Origin: Prinia subflava
Taxonomy: Eukaryota; Chordata; Aves; Passeriformes; Cisticolidae
Direction of reading: 5' to 3'
Assembly: GCF_021018805.1 (NCBI RefSeq)
Contig: NC_086266.1
Span: forward strand, 7,688,001 to 7,752,000
DNA length: 64,000 nt
Shown: piece after piece, positions 23,101-36,000 of the stretch
Position numbering within the stretch: position 1 is the first letter of the stretch
Layout: each line of letters opens with the position of its first letter
Made by a program: the position numbers and the translations under genes
Notes under the pieces: generated by a model
Told to the model about the DNA's origin: nothing
Databases searched by the model: none
Seen by the model: the letters and a program-made list of their open reading frames with translations, nothing else

Positions 23101-23540
23101 AAAACAGGAATCAGTTCTGCTACAAGGCAAGGGTCCATGCAGAGATTCATCCACAGCTAAGAAAGGTTGGGGGTTTTTCATCATTTGAAGACAGACTGAA
23201 TTTTTTTCTCATTTTAAGATGACCTTGGACCACCACTGAGAACAGAGGGATTTGCATCCTTCCTCCTGCAGCTACTGCCCAGCTCCTCATGGAATTGGCA
23301 AGATTTCTTCCAGCCTCAAACAGCAGTGCTGGCAGGCAGCCTTAACCCTCAGAAATGCACGTGTTCCCACGGAAAGCCAAGTTCCCAGGAATGCCAGGCA
23401 GGCTCCTGGAGCTCTGCATCACCTGAGCTGCAGGAGGAGTCCCCAGCAGCCGCTCCCCCAGCCCTGCTCACCCCTACTCACACTCAGCTGCACACGGGGC
23501 TGCACCAGCTCCCCAGAGCTTCTCCAGCAGCTCCCACAGC

Positions 23541-23768
23541 TCATCCCTGGTGCTGAGCCTGCCCATCCTCCCTGCAGGCTCCAAGATCCTGGGGCTGGGC
23601 TGGGCTCTCCTTGTGCTTCTGCTGGCCCAGGGAAGGGCCATTGCTCAGCACAGAGGCTGCTCCCTCTGCACAGTCCTGAGGAGGAGTTGGGGCTTTGGCA
23701 GCAGCAGCTCCTGCCTTGGGTGAGGTGCAGCCTTCGCTGGGCAAGGGGCCGTCGAGGATAGTGAGTTT
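23541..23768 (-). CDS. MTMR8: MTMR8 last coding exon
   Basis: Residues 537-611, [13 protein letters not shown] to GQAQHQG, then TGA. The acceptor TTTTATTTGTGCAG is good and the join is in phase 0, giving [12 protein letters not shown], a plausible continuation of the tail helix. The rest is low-complexity (Ala, Pro, Gln, Gly) and poorly conserved, so this exon is less certain than the others. Confidence 0.78.
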   Translation of the reverse strand, partial: KLTILDGPLPSEGCTSPKAGAAAAKAPTPPQDCAEGAASVLSNGPSLGQQKHKESPAQPQDLGACREDGQAQHQG

Positions 23769-26700
23769 CTGCACAAATAAAAAGGCATAAAACCAAATAA
23801 TTAATACTTAGAGAGGGACAAAAAACAAATGTCAACACAACAGCCCTGTGGCAGTGCCCCTTTTCCCGCTCTGAAATCCAGCACTGAAGTAGCTGGACAC
23901 AAATCCTCAAAGGCCTGACACAAACAGCAGAAATACCTGGGCACAGATCCTCCCATGTCTGACACAAACAGCAGAAATACCTGGGCACAGATCCTGCCAG
24001 GCCTGACACAAACAGCAGAAATACCTGGGCACAGATCCTGCCAGGCCTGACACAAACAGCAGAAATACCTGGGCACAGATCCTGCCAGGTCTGACAGAAA
24101 TACCTGGGCACAGATCCTGCCAGGGCTGACAGAAATATCAGTGTTTAATTAAGAAAGCTGAAGTTTTCAGCATTCACATTACCCCAGCAAAGGACACTGA
24201 TATTCTTCTCACTGGTGTATTTTAAAAAACTAAATTTTTTTAGTATTTTAATTTGTTTGGGGTTGTTTTGGGGTTTTGTGACACACAGAGCTTTGTCACT
24301 GAACCCCTCCTTTTCACCCATCTGGCTGAACAACCCCCCAGTGCCAACATTTACTCCGAGTTCCCCTCCCCAAACCCGTGTGGATGAAGCCCCCGTGCCT
24401 CACGTTCTCCAGGTGGGACTCGCTGTCCTCCAGGGTCCCCTTCTGGCGCAGGCAGCCCAGCAGCTGGTCCAGCACACACTGCTTGGGGTGCATGCCCTTG
24501 TCAAAGCGGTTGTACATCCCACACCAGAACCTCCACACAGGCAGAAAACGGGAATTAGGGGCTCACTTGGACATTATTGCCAACAAATAGATGCTGGTTA
24601 ATAGTTTTAATAAATTGAGATTAGGAATTGATTTTAAAACCTGCCACAGCCTTGGATTATTAAATTCAGTAGCAATAGGGAACTTTTCTTCAAGTTAAAA
24701 AAAATGGCAGTAAATATTAGAATAAGATGAAAATACTTTTTTTTTAAATTGATTTATTGGAAGCTTGGGTAGCTTATCTTCCACTCCTTGGTTTGCCCAA
24801 CTTCCCAACTTTCACTTGCATACACAGCACTTAAAATCCCATTTTCATCTCCCTCTCTCTCAGCAGGGCCCGGGAGTGAGGCAGAAACATCCTGGGAAAA
24901 ACCCTGGACTGGGCACCAAAATTCCTGCTTGAAAGACTTCCTTAATATACATTAAAAAGGAGGAAAAGAGGAACCTTTTCAAACACTTCAGTGTGACAGA
25001 GCAAGCAGTAAGGGGATGTGTGTGGCACTGTCTGAAGTTCTGCTTTTCCTTGCTTTTCCCCACCCTCTTTTCTCAACACCAAATTAAAAATATTATTATT
25101 AAATTACAGCATTTGAACTTATTTCACCTTTGCACTGCTCATCTTAGTTTATGCCTGAGGAATGGAGGGGAAAGGTAAAACAAACCAAGCTAATCAGTGC
25201 AAATTTATTTGATTTAAACTGAGTTATCAATGAAAGAAACGTCCCCCCTCCCTCCCCTTCTTAACTGAGCCACTTACTGGAAACTGAAGGGTAGAGTGTT
25301 TGGTTGAAGCTCTTTGTAAGCTGTAAACCCTCTGTACAAAGGATTTCTCAACTCCTGCTTCCTCTGTAAGAGGAAAGGCCACAGGGAATGGGTCTTCTCA
25401 AATATTCTGGCAAGTACAAAGAACATCTGATCACTAAAGTAAAGCAGCAAGTGGGTTAATAACTGCAGCTATTGGGAGTAGAATTAGATTAAGGGAGCTA
25501 AGAATCGTTTTTATGCTGAATCTGATTGATTTCATAACCACAGGATATTAAAAAGGAGATTCTCCTGTCCAGAGGGGATATCTGCAAGTTATTACTGTGC
25601 TCCAAATCACAACATCTTTTTTGGGATTTAATCCACATTCTTTTCTCCCGTTGGTTAAGGGTAACAGTGTCTTGATAAATGGTTCTGTTCTACAATCTCC
25701 AGTTCCATACAGCACACCCATCCCGCCCCTTTTTCAGACATTCCAAGGGATCTGTGGCCTGCTGGCTCCAGGGAGCCCCAGCTCACCTGAGCTCCTCCCT
25801 CTCCTTGTGGCAGGTGCCCAGGAAGTTGCCAAACTGGCAGGAATAGACGTGGTCGTGGATCTCCAGCAGGAACCGCTCGCTGAACTCGAAGGAGCAGGGG
25901 AACTGCTGCATCAGCTGCCACACACACTCCACAAACTGTGTGAACACAGGGGACACCTCTTTGGGGTCCCCATCCAGGTGGCCACACCTAGAGAGGGGCA
26001 AAAAGCAGAATAAATCCTCTGCCACCCACCACAAAATATCCCTTTGCCATCAGTTTTCTTCCAGGTGAAGTTTATGCTTTGAACTTGGGAAAGTCTGAGA
26101 AAGCGGCTGAGATCCTCTCCCAGGAGATGGCTGCAGGAGAATGACCAGCTCTGCCTGGAGCACTGTGCCTGGGACAGGCTGCCCAGAGGGGGCCACCATC
26201 CCTGGAAGTGTTCAAGGGATGTGTGGATGTGGCACTTGGGGACGTGCGTTAGTGCTGGTGCTGGCTGATGGTTGAACTTCATGATCCTGGAAGTCTTTTC
26301 CAACCTTCATGATTCTGTGATTCCATGATTAGCACTCCTCAATAACAGCATTTTGCAGGTAGGAAAACACCCAGAATTCAAACCATGATTTTGTAAAGCA
26401 ATAAAAACACAGTGATGAAATAACAGCCTCAGCAGACCCTGGTCTATCTCACCAATGCCAATATTTTCCCAATGTTTTCTCCTTTTCATTTCAATTTTTC
26501 ATGGGATCCCCTAAACCTGCAGCCAGTTTTGGTTCCACTCCCCCCAGGGGAACGTGCCCCTCTCACCTGTGTGAGAACTTGTGGCCCATTGCAATCCACT
26601 CCTTTTCTATGAGGACCTGCAGGTTCAAAACAGGGATTAAGAAAAGAGCATTAATTTGGTTGAAAAAGCAAAATGAAACCTTTAATGTTAAAGCCTAAAA

Positions 26701-29700
26701 AGCTGACAACCTGCTGACCCTATTGCTCTAAATATATCCCCAGAAATCAATGGGAACAGGAATTGTGATCTACAGATTATCCAGTTACCAAGGCAATGGC
26801 CCTGCTGGAATCAGAACTCATTTCCAAACTATCATTTTGAGGGAGTTTCTAAGTTGTTAAAATCATAATATATAAATATATTGAGCTCAAAGAATTAACA
26901 GCGTAATATTACACTGTGCTATTTAATTTGGAAAAGAAGGTTGTGATATTCAGCAAAATAAATCAGCAACTGGAGTTCAACAAATGCTTAACAGACAAAG
27001 ATATATGAAGTACAGCTGTGTAATGAGGAGTTCAGGACGAAATCAGAACAACTATGTGGCATTTTTAAAATAGATGCCTGTAGTTATAGAAAATAGTAAT
27101 GTTATAATCTGTTTTCCTTAGGGATAAATAAGATTAAACAATCTGTTTTTCTTACAGTATCTCACAAGGAACCACAAGACTGAAGCTGCATCCATTGTTT
27201 CTTTGCTGGATCATATATAAAGATAATTCCTGCTATCCAGGTCAAGAGGAAGAAGGCAGCAACTCACAACAGAGTTCTTAGAAAACTTCATTTAAATTGC
27301 TTTTTGAATTTTTCCATTCCTTGCACTGCTGATGAATTCCTTTAGGAATAACCCCTTTGTCAGGGGGCTTGTGCCTATAAACCATGAGGACAGACAGGGA
27401 TGTGTGTGTGTCACTGCTCCTGCTCCTAAGCTAAATCCTCATTCTCAGCTCATGCAGGATTGTTCAGACACAAAGCCCAGGCAGATGGTTCATGTGCTGA
27501 TGGAATTTTAACTGTTAAAAGACTGCAGTATAATCCAGAAACAATAAAAACCAGAAATAATAAAAGCAGCATGGAATGCAAGGAAACAGTCCTGGCACTG
27601 GAAAAGGCAAAATCTGCATTGTTCTGATTTCAGGGATTCCTTCAAGGAGCTCTCCTGAGACAGAGCAGTTCTTCACGTATTTAACAAGAGATGAATGGAA
27701 AGAACATCACAGACTGCCCTGAATTCATGCAGGGATGGCTGCAAATTAAGAAAAAGCTTGCACTAGAAGCAAACAGCCAAATTAAAATGAAATGGCTTTT
27801 AATAAGGTGTGAAATGATGCAAATTTGACTGATGGACAGGGGCAGGACTGAGTTCACCCAATTTCAATTCCCAGCAGATAAGAGACCTGCAGGACAAACT
27901 CCTTCAGCAGTTTTTGGTGGATTGCTGCCAGAGCTGCATCGTTTGCTGAGATCTCTCATTAGTGGCTCCCATGTAAACCTCGCAGGAAATGAGGATTTGG
28001 GAATGGTCAATCAGCTGCTGCCGTGCTGCTCACAGCAACTCCAGCTCATGGCAGAACCAAAGCTGCTTTCTGCAGGTCACCTGTACTTGTCCCAGGGAAT
28101 GTCCTGAGCCCTTCCTCGGGGCCTGCTGGCGCTGGAATTGCAGCATGTCCTTACCATGAAGCCTTTGAAGGTCCTGTAGAAGGGGTCCAGGAGGAGGCTG
28201 GCCAGGGAGCAGACCTGCGCCGTGCGGTCCCAGCCGTCGGAGCAGTGCACCAGCACGCTGGCCCCCTCCTCCTTCACAGCCTGCAGGGACACAGCACACA
28301 GCTCAGGAAACGCTGTCCCCCCCCTGCACCACCCCAGAACCCCGGGGGAACGGTGCTCAGCTCTCCCCTGGCCTGTGGAAATGCACCAGGCCATCAGGAG
28401 AAGCCCCAGCTGGAGCAGAGTGCTGCAGCAGGCTGGTAAAAAACAGCCCCTGTGATCTCTGGAAGGCCAAGGATTCCCAGGCTCTTCCTCTGAGGAGAAA
28501 ATTTGGTGGATGAGTAAAAAATAGTTGGACACCTAGGGACTAGAACTTCGAGATAAATTAGAAGAGTTGATCCCAACTTATCCCCATTCCATCTCCTTTT
28601 GCCACCTAGGGCAGGAGAGAAACACAAAAGTTTCTTGCCTGTGGCGTGGGCAAATTGTGAGAGTCAACCAACGTTTACCACTCACTCCTCTCACCACACA
28701 CTTCCTGCACACCCTTTACTACTCCTTAGTGACTTCCTTCCCTCTGCCTGACCTGCAAAGCCACCAGCTCTGCAGAAATGAGGGCTGTGTTGAATAATCA
28801 GGATTGGTGTCCACATCACAACAAATCAGGAGAAAATAAACCACTCAAAACAATCCCTCAATTAAAGCAGAGCAGTGGAGGAATAACGAGCACAGGGTTA
28901 GGAGTTGTTTGCACTGCATTATAGGAAGGTTTATAAAGGTCATTTATTCACATTTTGTGATCTTAGGTTTCAAATGAGCTCTAGTAAAGCCCTGGCACAA
29001 TACAGGACACAGTATTTACCCAGCAGCTGCATGACCCAAAATTCTGGGAGAGATTAAGCCAACCTGAGCAACACCTTTTCCCCAGAGCCACCTTCCCAAG
29101 CTTGCAGCAGTCCCCAACACATCAGGATTGCATTTTGGAAAGCAGCTGCAGCTGGGGAGCAGCTTTACCTTGGCCAGGAAGACACCAGCATCCATCACAG
29201 CCTTGATGTGCCGGAGCCAGCCCGAGTTCTCCAGCCCCGTCAGGAAATCGCTCATGGAGGGAGACTTCATCTCACACACTGCGAGCAGACACAGGGAATC
29301 AAAACAGCAGCCCTTGCACCTCCTCATTATCTCCGAAAAATTTAAGTGCTTGCAGCAATATCCTGCCTAAAGGACACATTAATGGTTGTGTATCTAAAAT
29401 TCATAACTAAAAAATCGCTGGTTTTGTGAGAATTTGAAGCTCTGGAAACCTCCTCCTGCTCTCTGTTTAAAGGGTAACTCATTATTTATTCAGCTGTTTT
29501 TTTCCAGCAGTGAGCTGTTACTTCACTCTAAATCACCATCACATCTATAACCACTCACTCACTTCCCAGAATTTTGAAGTTATTTCTCTCTAATTTAGAG
29601 ACAGAAATAAGTCTAACCTTGAAGGCAACTCAGCTGCTCAAATGAAACCCAGCACAGAAAATACTTAAGAGTAATGAAGTTCAGAACAGTCCATAAGCCC

Positions 29701-32700
29701 CAGTGAATGAGATTTTATCACTCTTGGAGAAGAATATGGGAGCAAACAAGTTTTTATTCTGCCTTTTCTCCCACCACAAAATAAATCTGCCAGGAAGAGG
29801 CAACTGAGGACACAGAGTTGTGATCAGGCCACTCTTTTGGGTGGGAACAGCCCCATTTTTGTCCAAGGTCACCGTGGATCCTGCAGGGCCACCTGGGAGC
29901 ATCAGTTACCCAACTATTTTGAAAAAAGATGAGCATTATGGTTGTTACTAAAATATTAAACTCCTATTTTGGATGACAGAACTGCAAAATTCTCCGAAGT
30001 TCTGTTGGTGAAACTCTGGGCCTCGTTACTCTCTTGTTCCCCAATGCTTAGGTGATTCTTTTCCCCTGCTTTGCATTCTTCCCTATGATCACAATGAGCC
30101 TAATTACTCTGCATTTCCATATATTTATGTCTTAAAACATTTATTTAATAGGTTTTAAAGAAGTTTGGTTAAAAGGAATCAGAAATAAATGAAAAGTTAG
30201 AACAAAGTATGTATGAGACTCAAGTCTTTGGAAGATCATGCCAAAATTGTATTTCAACTCAGAAATACTGTTAACACTCCAAATATAGCAAAAAGCATTT
30301 CTGAACAACCTCTGTTGGTTTTCTTTCAATAAGTCATGAGGCAACCATGAGACTGTCTTAGTTGTAAAATGTAGTATTTCTCTAACCTTTTCCTATTGAT
30401 TTGGCATGTTCATTAAGGAATGTTTTTAGTATTACTTGCTATATTTGAACCACTATAAAACCAAGCACAGGAACAAAGAAAATGTCAAGCAGGAAAGCAT
30501 TTTAACAGCATTAATGCTTTCAGCCACCTGAATGCAGCAAACAAAGCAAGATGCTGACTTTGCTTCCATCACGTTTGTGCATGGAACATTTGGATATTCA
30601 GCAGGAAGTTCTGTCCAGAGGGGTAAGAAAAACCCCTCCCAGGGCTGTACCCACCTTCCAGCAGCTTCTGCAGGCTGCTCCTCATCACATGGATGTTCTC
30701 TATGCCAATGAATTTAAAACGAATGTTTTCATAGTTATCTTCATTCTCATAGCCCTTCCCAGCAGCTCTGTTGGCCATGGCATTCAACTGGCAAATTCAA
30801 GGAGCAGAAAATAAAAGAAAATCACAACAAAATTCAGAAAGGCTGTTTTGCAAGTCCTTTTTATTTTTGTTTAAATCTCCCAGCAAATGTACTGGACAAA
30901 GCTGTTACTCAGCTGTGCTTCCCCACCTCCCAGACAGTTCTTTCAGCTGTTTCATTAAAATTACTGCAGTTCATTAGTCAGAGAATCATTAAAACCCCAC
31001 TTAGGGTAATGTAAAGCCCCAGTTTCCGCTACCAGAGACACTAAACCTGCCCTTACTGTGTTTACCTCAGGAAATTCAGAGACAGGCACAGGAAAGCAGA
31101 ACTAGGAAAGCCATTTTTAACAGGGCCACACATACATGGTGATATAGAAATAGTAAGGGAATTCCCAATTTTCAGACATACATGCACAGAGGAAATAAAA
31201 CCACCTGAGGGAAACACAAAAACATTCAAGCTGAGCAGAAAGAACAGAACAACTGCAGGAGAGAAGCAGAAAAGAAGCCAGTTGCTCTAACAATCCCCTA
31301 AACCAGTCCGAGAGCTACCAGGACAGCTTTGGTGGGGACAGAAAACAGAGCAGCTCAACTCCCCCATATCAATTTGTGCAGCTTTTGGGAGAGGAGAGAA
31401 GAGTCAGAGATGGTGCAGATACCTCTAGAACTGTAAAATAACCCCAGTGCTTCAGTTCTGCCACAGTGGGACAGGTTGGCTTAGAAGGAGAAGTGTCACC
31501 AATTATAAATTCTCCCCTTGGCACCAAATGCTTTAGCACGAATTGCCACCAGAGATGGATTTCAGTGGCACATCTCTGCCACTGGCAGCTGTCTGTGCCA
31601 AAAGAAATGCACACACCATTATAGAACAGGGAATCTCTAGGAAATGTCTAAACACACACAGGAGCGAGATGTGAAACACTCCCTATTTTCTCCAAAAAGA
31701 CTTTTTCTTTCTTGCCCTTGCCATTGTTTAACTAAGCTTGTAGTTTATATAAAATAACTGCAAGATCTGAACAGTAAAGCAGGTTCTCAGAAAGCTCCAT
31801 TTCCAGATAATCAGAGCAATTGAAATCTTTGCATTTAAATAATTGTGTGCTATGAAAACCCTTGTGTTCTGATTGGCTTCTACCAACACTCCTAATCCAT
31901 ATGTTTACAAGCAATTCATTGGAATTGGTTTCTAAATTCAGTTCCTCAAGATGACAGTTGTTAAAATTTTCATTTTGCAAATATTTCCTCTCAAATAAAC
32001 CCTCAGCTCTCAAGTTCTAGCCCCAAATAGTGGGGCCGAGTTGTATTAAGCTCCACCATGAGTGTTATTTTTACAAGGAAAAAAAAAGGGGGAGGGATTG
32101 CTGTTCACAGCTCCTCTTCCTCCCACATCTGCCAGTAAAAGCACTTCAGCCCCACAGAACTGAACCCTGAGGCTTCTCTCCAACTCCACTTACAGTTCTC
32201 TCCTTTATCCTTTAGGACTCTGCAGGAAAATGCTTCACTGTCCCAGCCAGGTTCAAAACTGTTCCATCAGGTCACCCTGAACACAAACCTCAAACCCAGG
32301 ATACTCCAGGAGGGCAAATCCTTCACATCCCAGTTGTATACCCTGAACCAGGAGCCCAATCCCACATTCCTGCTGCAGCACTGACCCAGAACTGGGACAG
32401 AATGGAAACAGCACTGCTCATTCAGACAAGAGATTTAGAAGCAGCCCAGAGCCCATGGAGGTACCTTTGGCCTCGTGTCTACAACATACATGAAGGGGCA
32501 GCCGGGGTTGGCCTCTCGGATGGCCTGGAGCATCTGCTCGTCCTCCAGGCAGCGCGCGCTGAACCCGGCCAGGGGCTGGCTGCAGCGGCACAGGGCGGCC
32601 TGCAACACACACACACAGAGTCAGCCCTGCAACACACACAGAGTCAGCCCTGCAACACACACAGAGTCAGCCCTGCAACACACACAGAGTCAGCCCTGCA

Positions 32701-32783
32701 ACACACACAGAGTCAGCCCTGCAACACACACAGAGTCAGCCCTGCAACACACACACACACACACACACAGAGTCAGCCCTGCA

Positions 32784-32814
<31 letters not shown>

Positions 32815-32958
32815 CAGCCCTGCAACACACACACACACACACAGAGTCAGCCCTGCAACACACACACACACACACAGAGTCAGCCCTGCAACACACACAG
32901 AGTCAGCCCTGCAACACACACAGAGTCAGCCCTGCAACACACACAGAGTCAGCCCTGC

Positions 32959-32994
<36 letters not shown>

Positions 32995-33019
32995 CACAGA
33001 GACACAGAGTCAGCCCTGC

Positions 33020-33055
<36 letters not shown>

Positions 33056-33065
33056 CAGCCCTGCA

Positions 33066-33098
<33 letters not shown>

Positions 33099-36000
33099 CA
33101 GCCCTGCAACACACACAGAGTCAGCCCTGCAACACACACACACACACACACACACAGACACACAGACACAGAGTCAGCCCTGCAACACACACACACAAAC
33201 ACACACACACAGAGTCAGCCCTGCAACACACACAGAGTCAGCCCTGCAACACACACACACACACACACACACAGACACACACACACACACACAGAGTCAG
33301 CCCTGCAACACACACACACACACAGAGTCAGCCCTGCCCCAGACCCCTCTGGGTCACAGCTCCAGCCTCCTCTCCCGCCCCACACCCCTCTGAGGCATGG
33401 ATTAACTGTCCTCTTGCTCCTTCTGAAGAGCTGCTGCGGTGGACACACGCTGGGCATTCACACAGCGAGAACTGTGGGAAACTTGGGGTAGAGAGGGTGA
33501 GGAGGCTCAGCCACCTCAAATGTCAGCACTTCATGGAACCCCAGAATGGCTGGCTGGAAAGGACCTTAAAACCATCTCACTCCATCCCCTGCAATGGGTG
33601 AGGACACCTTCCACTATCCCTGGGTGCTCCAGCCTGGCCTTGGACACTCCCAGGGATGCCGAGGCAGCCACAGCTGCTCTGCCAGGCCCCCCCTACCCTC
33701 CCAGGAAACAATTCCTTCCATACCCCATCTGACCCTGCCCTCTGGTAGTTTAAAACCATTCCCACTTGCCCTGTCACTATGCTCCCATGTGGAAGCCCGT
33801 CTCCCTCCTTTCCATGAGCCTCCTGAAGGTACTGGAAGGCAGCAATTTCTCATGTTTTCCATTTGGTTTCTATTTCCAAACCATCCTTTTGAGTTCTCCT
33901 TATCAGTTGTTGCTGTTGCACATTCAGAGCTGCACTGGGTGTATCTGAAGGAAATTTCATTAGTTTCCAGCACAACTCCAGGCAGTGCCCAGGTCAAGGC
34001 ACGCTTCCTCAGGAAAACAACAATTTGGCTGTGACTGAATTTTCCTAACATCAGCATCCAAAACACTGCTGAGGCAGCAAAGTTATAAATTTACATTCTG
34101 GTCTTCAGTGGAAAAAAAATGAAACCTTCACTTATTCTAAACTAGCAGGGATTTATTTCAGGGTGGTTCCTCCTCTTCAATACTAACAAAATCCAGCCAA
34201 GTCAACATATAACTTGGTAAAACATTATTCAGTATAGTTAAAGAGATTAAAAAAACCCCAGATCAGAAGGAATTGCTGAAAGCTGATTAAGAAAAAATTC
34301 CCAACAGGAAGCTTGGAAAGTCTGTGCTTTTGGCAGAGCTCTGGATGCATTCCAAGTGTTTGCCTTCAGCGCATTCTGTGACTCAGAATGAAAACAATTA
34401 GGAGAAGCACAGTTCTCAAAGGCCTCAAATCTAATAATTATCTTATTCTTTCCTTTCATTAGAGGGAACTGGACAAAAAGGAGAACCCTCACTCCCCCCA
34501 AGGCAGCAGGCAGTGAAGCACTAACATTGTTTTCCTTGTGTAAGTAAGAAAGCACCGGAATCCGCCCTCGGCTCCTGAACCTTGAACTTCCCATCACCAC
34601 GGCCTTGGTGGCAGCTCGAGGCACCACGATCTCAGGAGGGTATGTGCTGCAAACCTGAGGGAGAACAGAGAAAAAAACCCACACTGTGCTCCTGAGCACT
34701 TACAAATTCATGAAAAGTTCATCTTTAGCTGATTAGGCTATGAGGTATTCAGGAAAACAATGCAGGAAAAAATCAACTCTGCAGCTGAACCTAAAACTGG
34801 ACTGCACAATGCAGATTCAAGGAAGTTCTTTAAATCCAGAAGTTTGATGGAAGTTTGAATGTAGATTCACAGAATGGTTTGGGTTGGAAGAGACATTAAA
34901 GCCATCCCACCCCCTGCCATGGCCAGGGACATCTTCCTCGGTCCCAGGCTGCTCCAAGCCCCAATATCCCTGGCCTTGGGCACTTCCAGGGATCCAGGGG
35001 CAGCCACAGCTTCCCTGGAAACCTGAGCCAGGGCCTCACCTCCCTCACAGGGAACAATTCCTTCTCACAAAAGGAGAAATTAAGAACAACTGTATTAGAA
35101 AAGTTCTCTAAATCTCACGTAACTCAAAAGGCACTTCCAGCACTCAGATGGACTCCTCAGAGAGCAGCTTCATCCTTTCTCCTCAAACAAGCACAGGCTC
35201 TGCAGCATGGACTTCACAGATAAGCTGCTCCCCAAGCCTGGCTTTACATCAGGCTTGACAGTTCTAAAACACAGGCTGGAAACCGTGAGGAAACTCTAAA
35301 GCACCTGAGAGTTCCACTGCAGCAAGCAAAGCCTCAGAGTGATTAATGATTTGAGATGGCCATGTCCAGGGGCCCTCAGCAGCTACTGGAAACAGCCCCT
35401 CTCACATCAGAGCTCAATTCAGGCCTCCACAGGCAGGTAAAACTGGCAGTCACCTCTGAAAGCACAGCCTTGTATTTCTTCAGCCCAGAGCTGAAAGCAA
35501 AGGAAGTTACCACGGAAAGGGATTCAAGGTTATGAATGTGTTGGTGTCTTCCTCGGAGTTGCTTGCCTTGCTTTTCAACAACCAGGTCTGACTGCACACA
35601 GCCCCAGAGGAAATAAAAAGGGAAATAATGTGGAGCAGGATTCTGAACAAGCTTGCTGACAAATGCTTTTGTTTCATGTTGTTTAGATCCAAGTTGGCTT
35701 TTCAGGGAAAATAACAGCAGCAGGCAGTTCAGACTGAAATGACAGAGGGCCCTTAGGTAGCAGACGATCCAACCGAGAAAGCAAAAAAAAGGTCTGTTTT
35801 CCACTGTTGTTTTTCCCTCCCTCTCTCTCTTTCCCTCCCTCCCTCCCTTCCTTCGTCCCTCTCCACTCTGTCTCATTCCTCACCAATCCAAACTGCTGCC
35901 ATTTCCTTCTCTCCTCCACATCTTTCACCAGCCAGGTGGGACAGGCTTTGGAAATACCAAAAGCAGCTCAGGGTACTTGAGGCTTTGCCTAACAGATGGG

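Larger units (their letters stand above)
15201..23540. other. Intergenic region between ASB12 and MTMR8
   Basis: About 8.3 kb with no exon I recognise on either strand. It holds one CR1 fragment (17375-17510) and a two-copy 21-bp repeat near 20070-20112. A further E-box, CAGCTG, lies near 15630 with TTATC/GATAA motifs at about 15730-15750. The last part next to 23540 should include the MTMR8 3' UTR, but no convincing poly(A) signal was found close to the stop. Confidence 0.55.

Noticed and set aside
32402..33601. Plus-strand open frames of 399 and 338 codons, plus Cys/Val-rich minus-strand frames
   Set aside because: They translate the CA-rich tandem array (repeating TH and SPAT units or CVCV) and overlap MTMR8 exon 6 on the opposite strand. 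No family resemblance.
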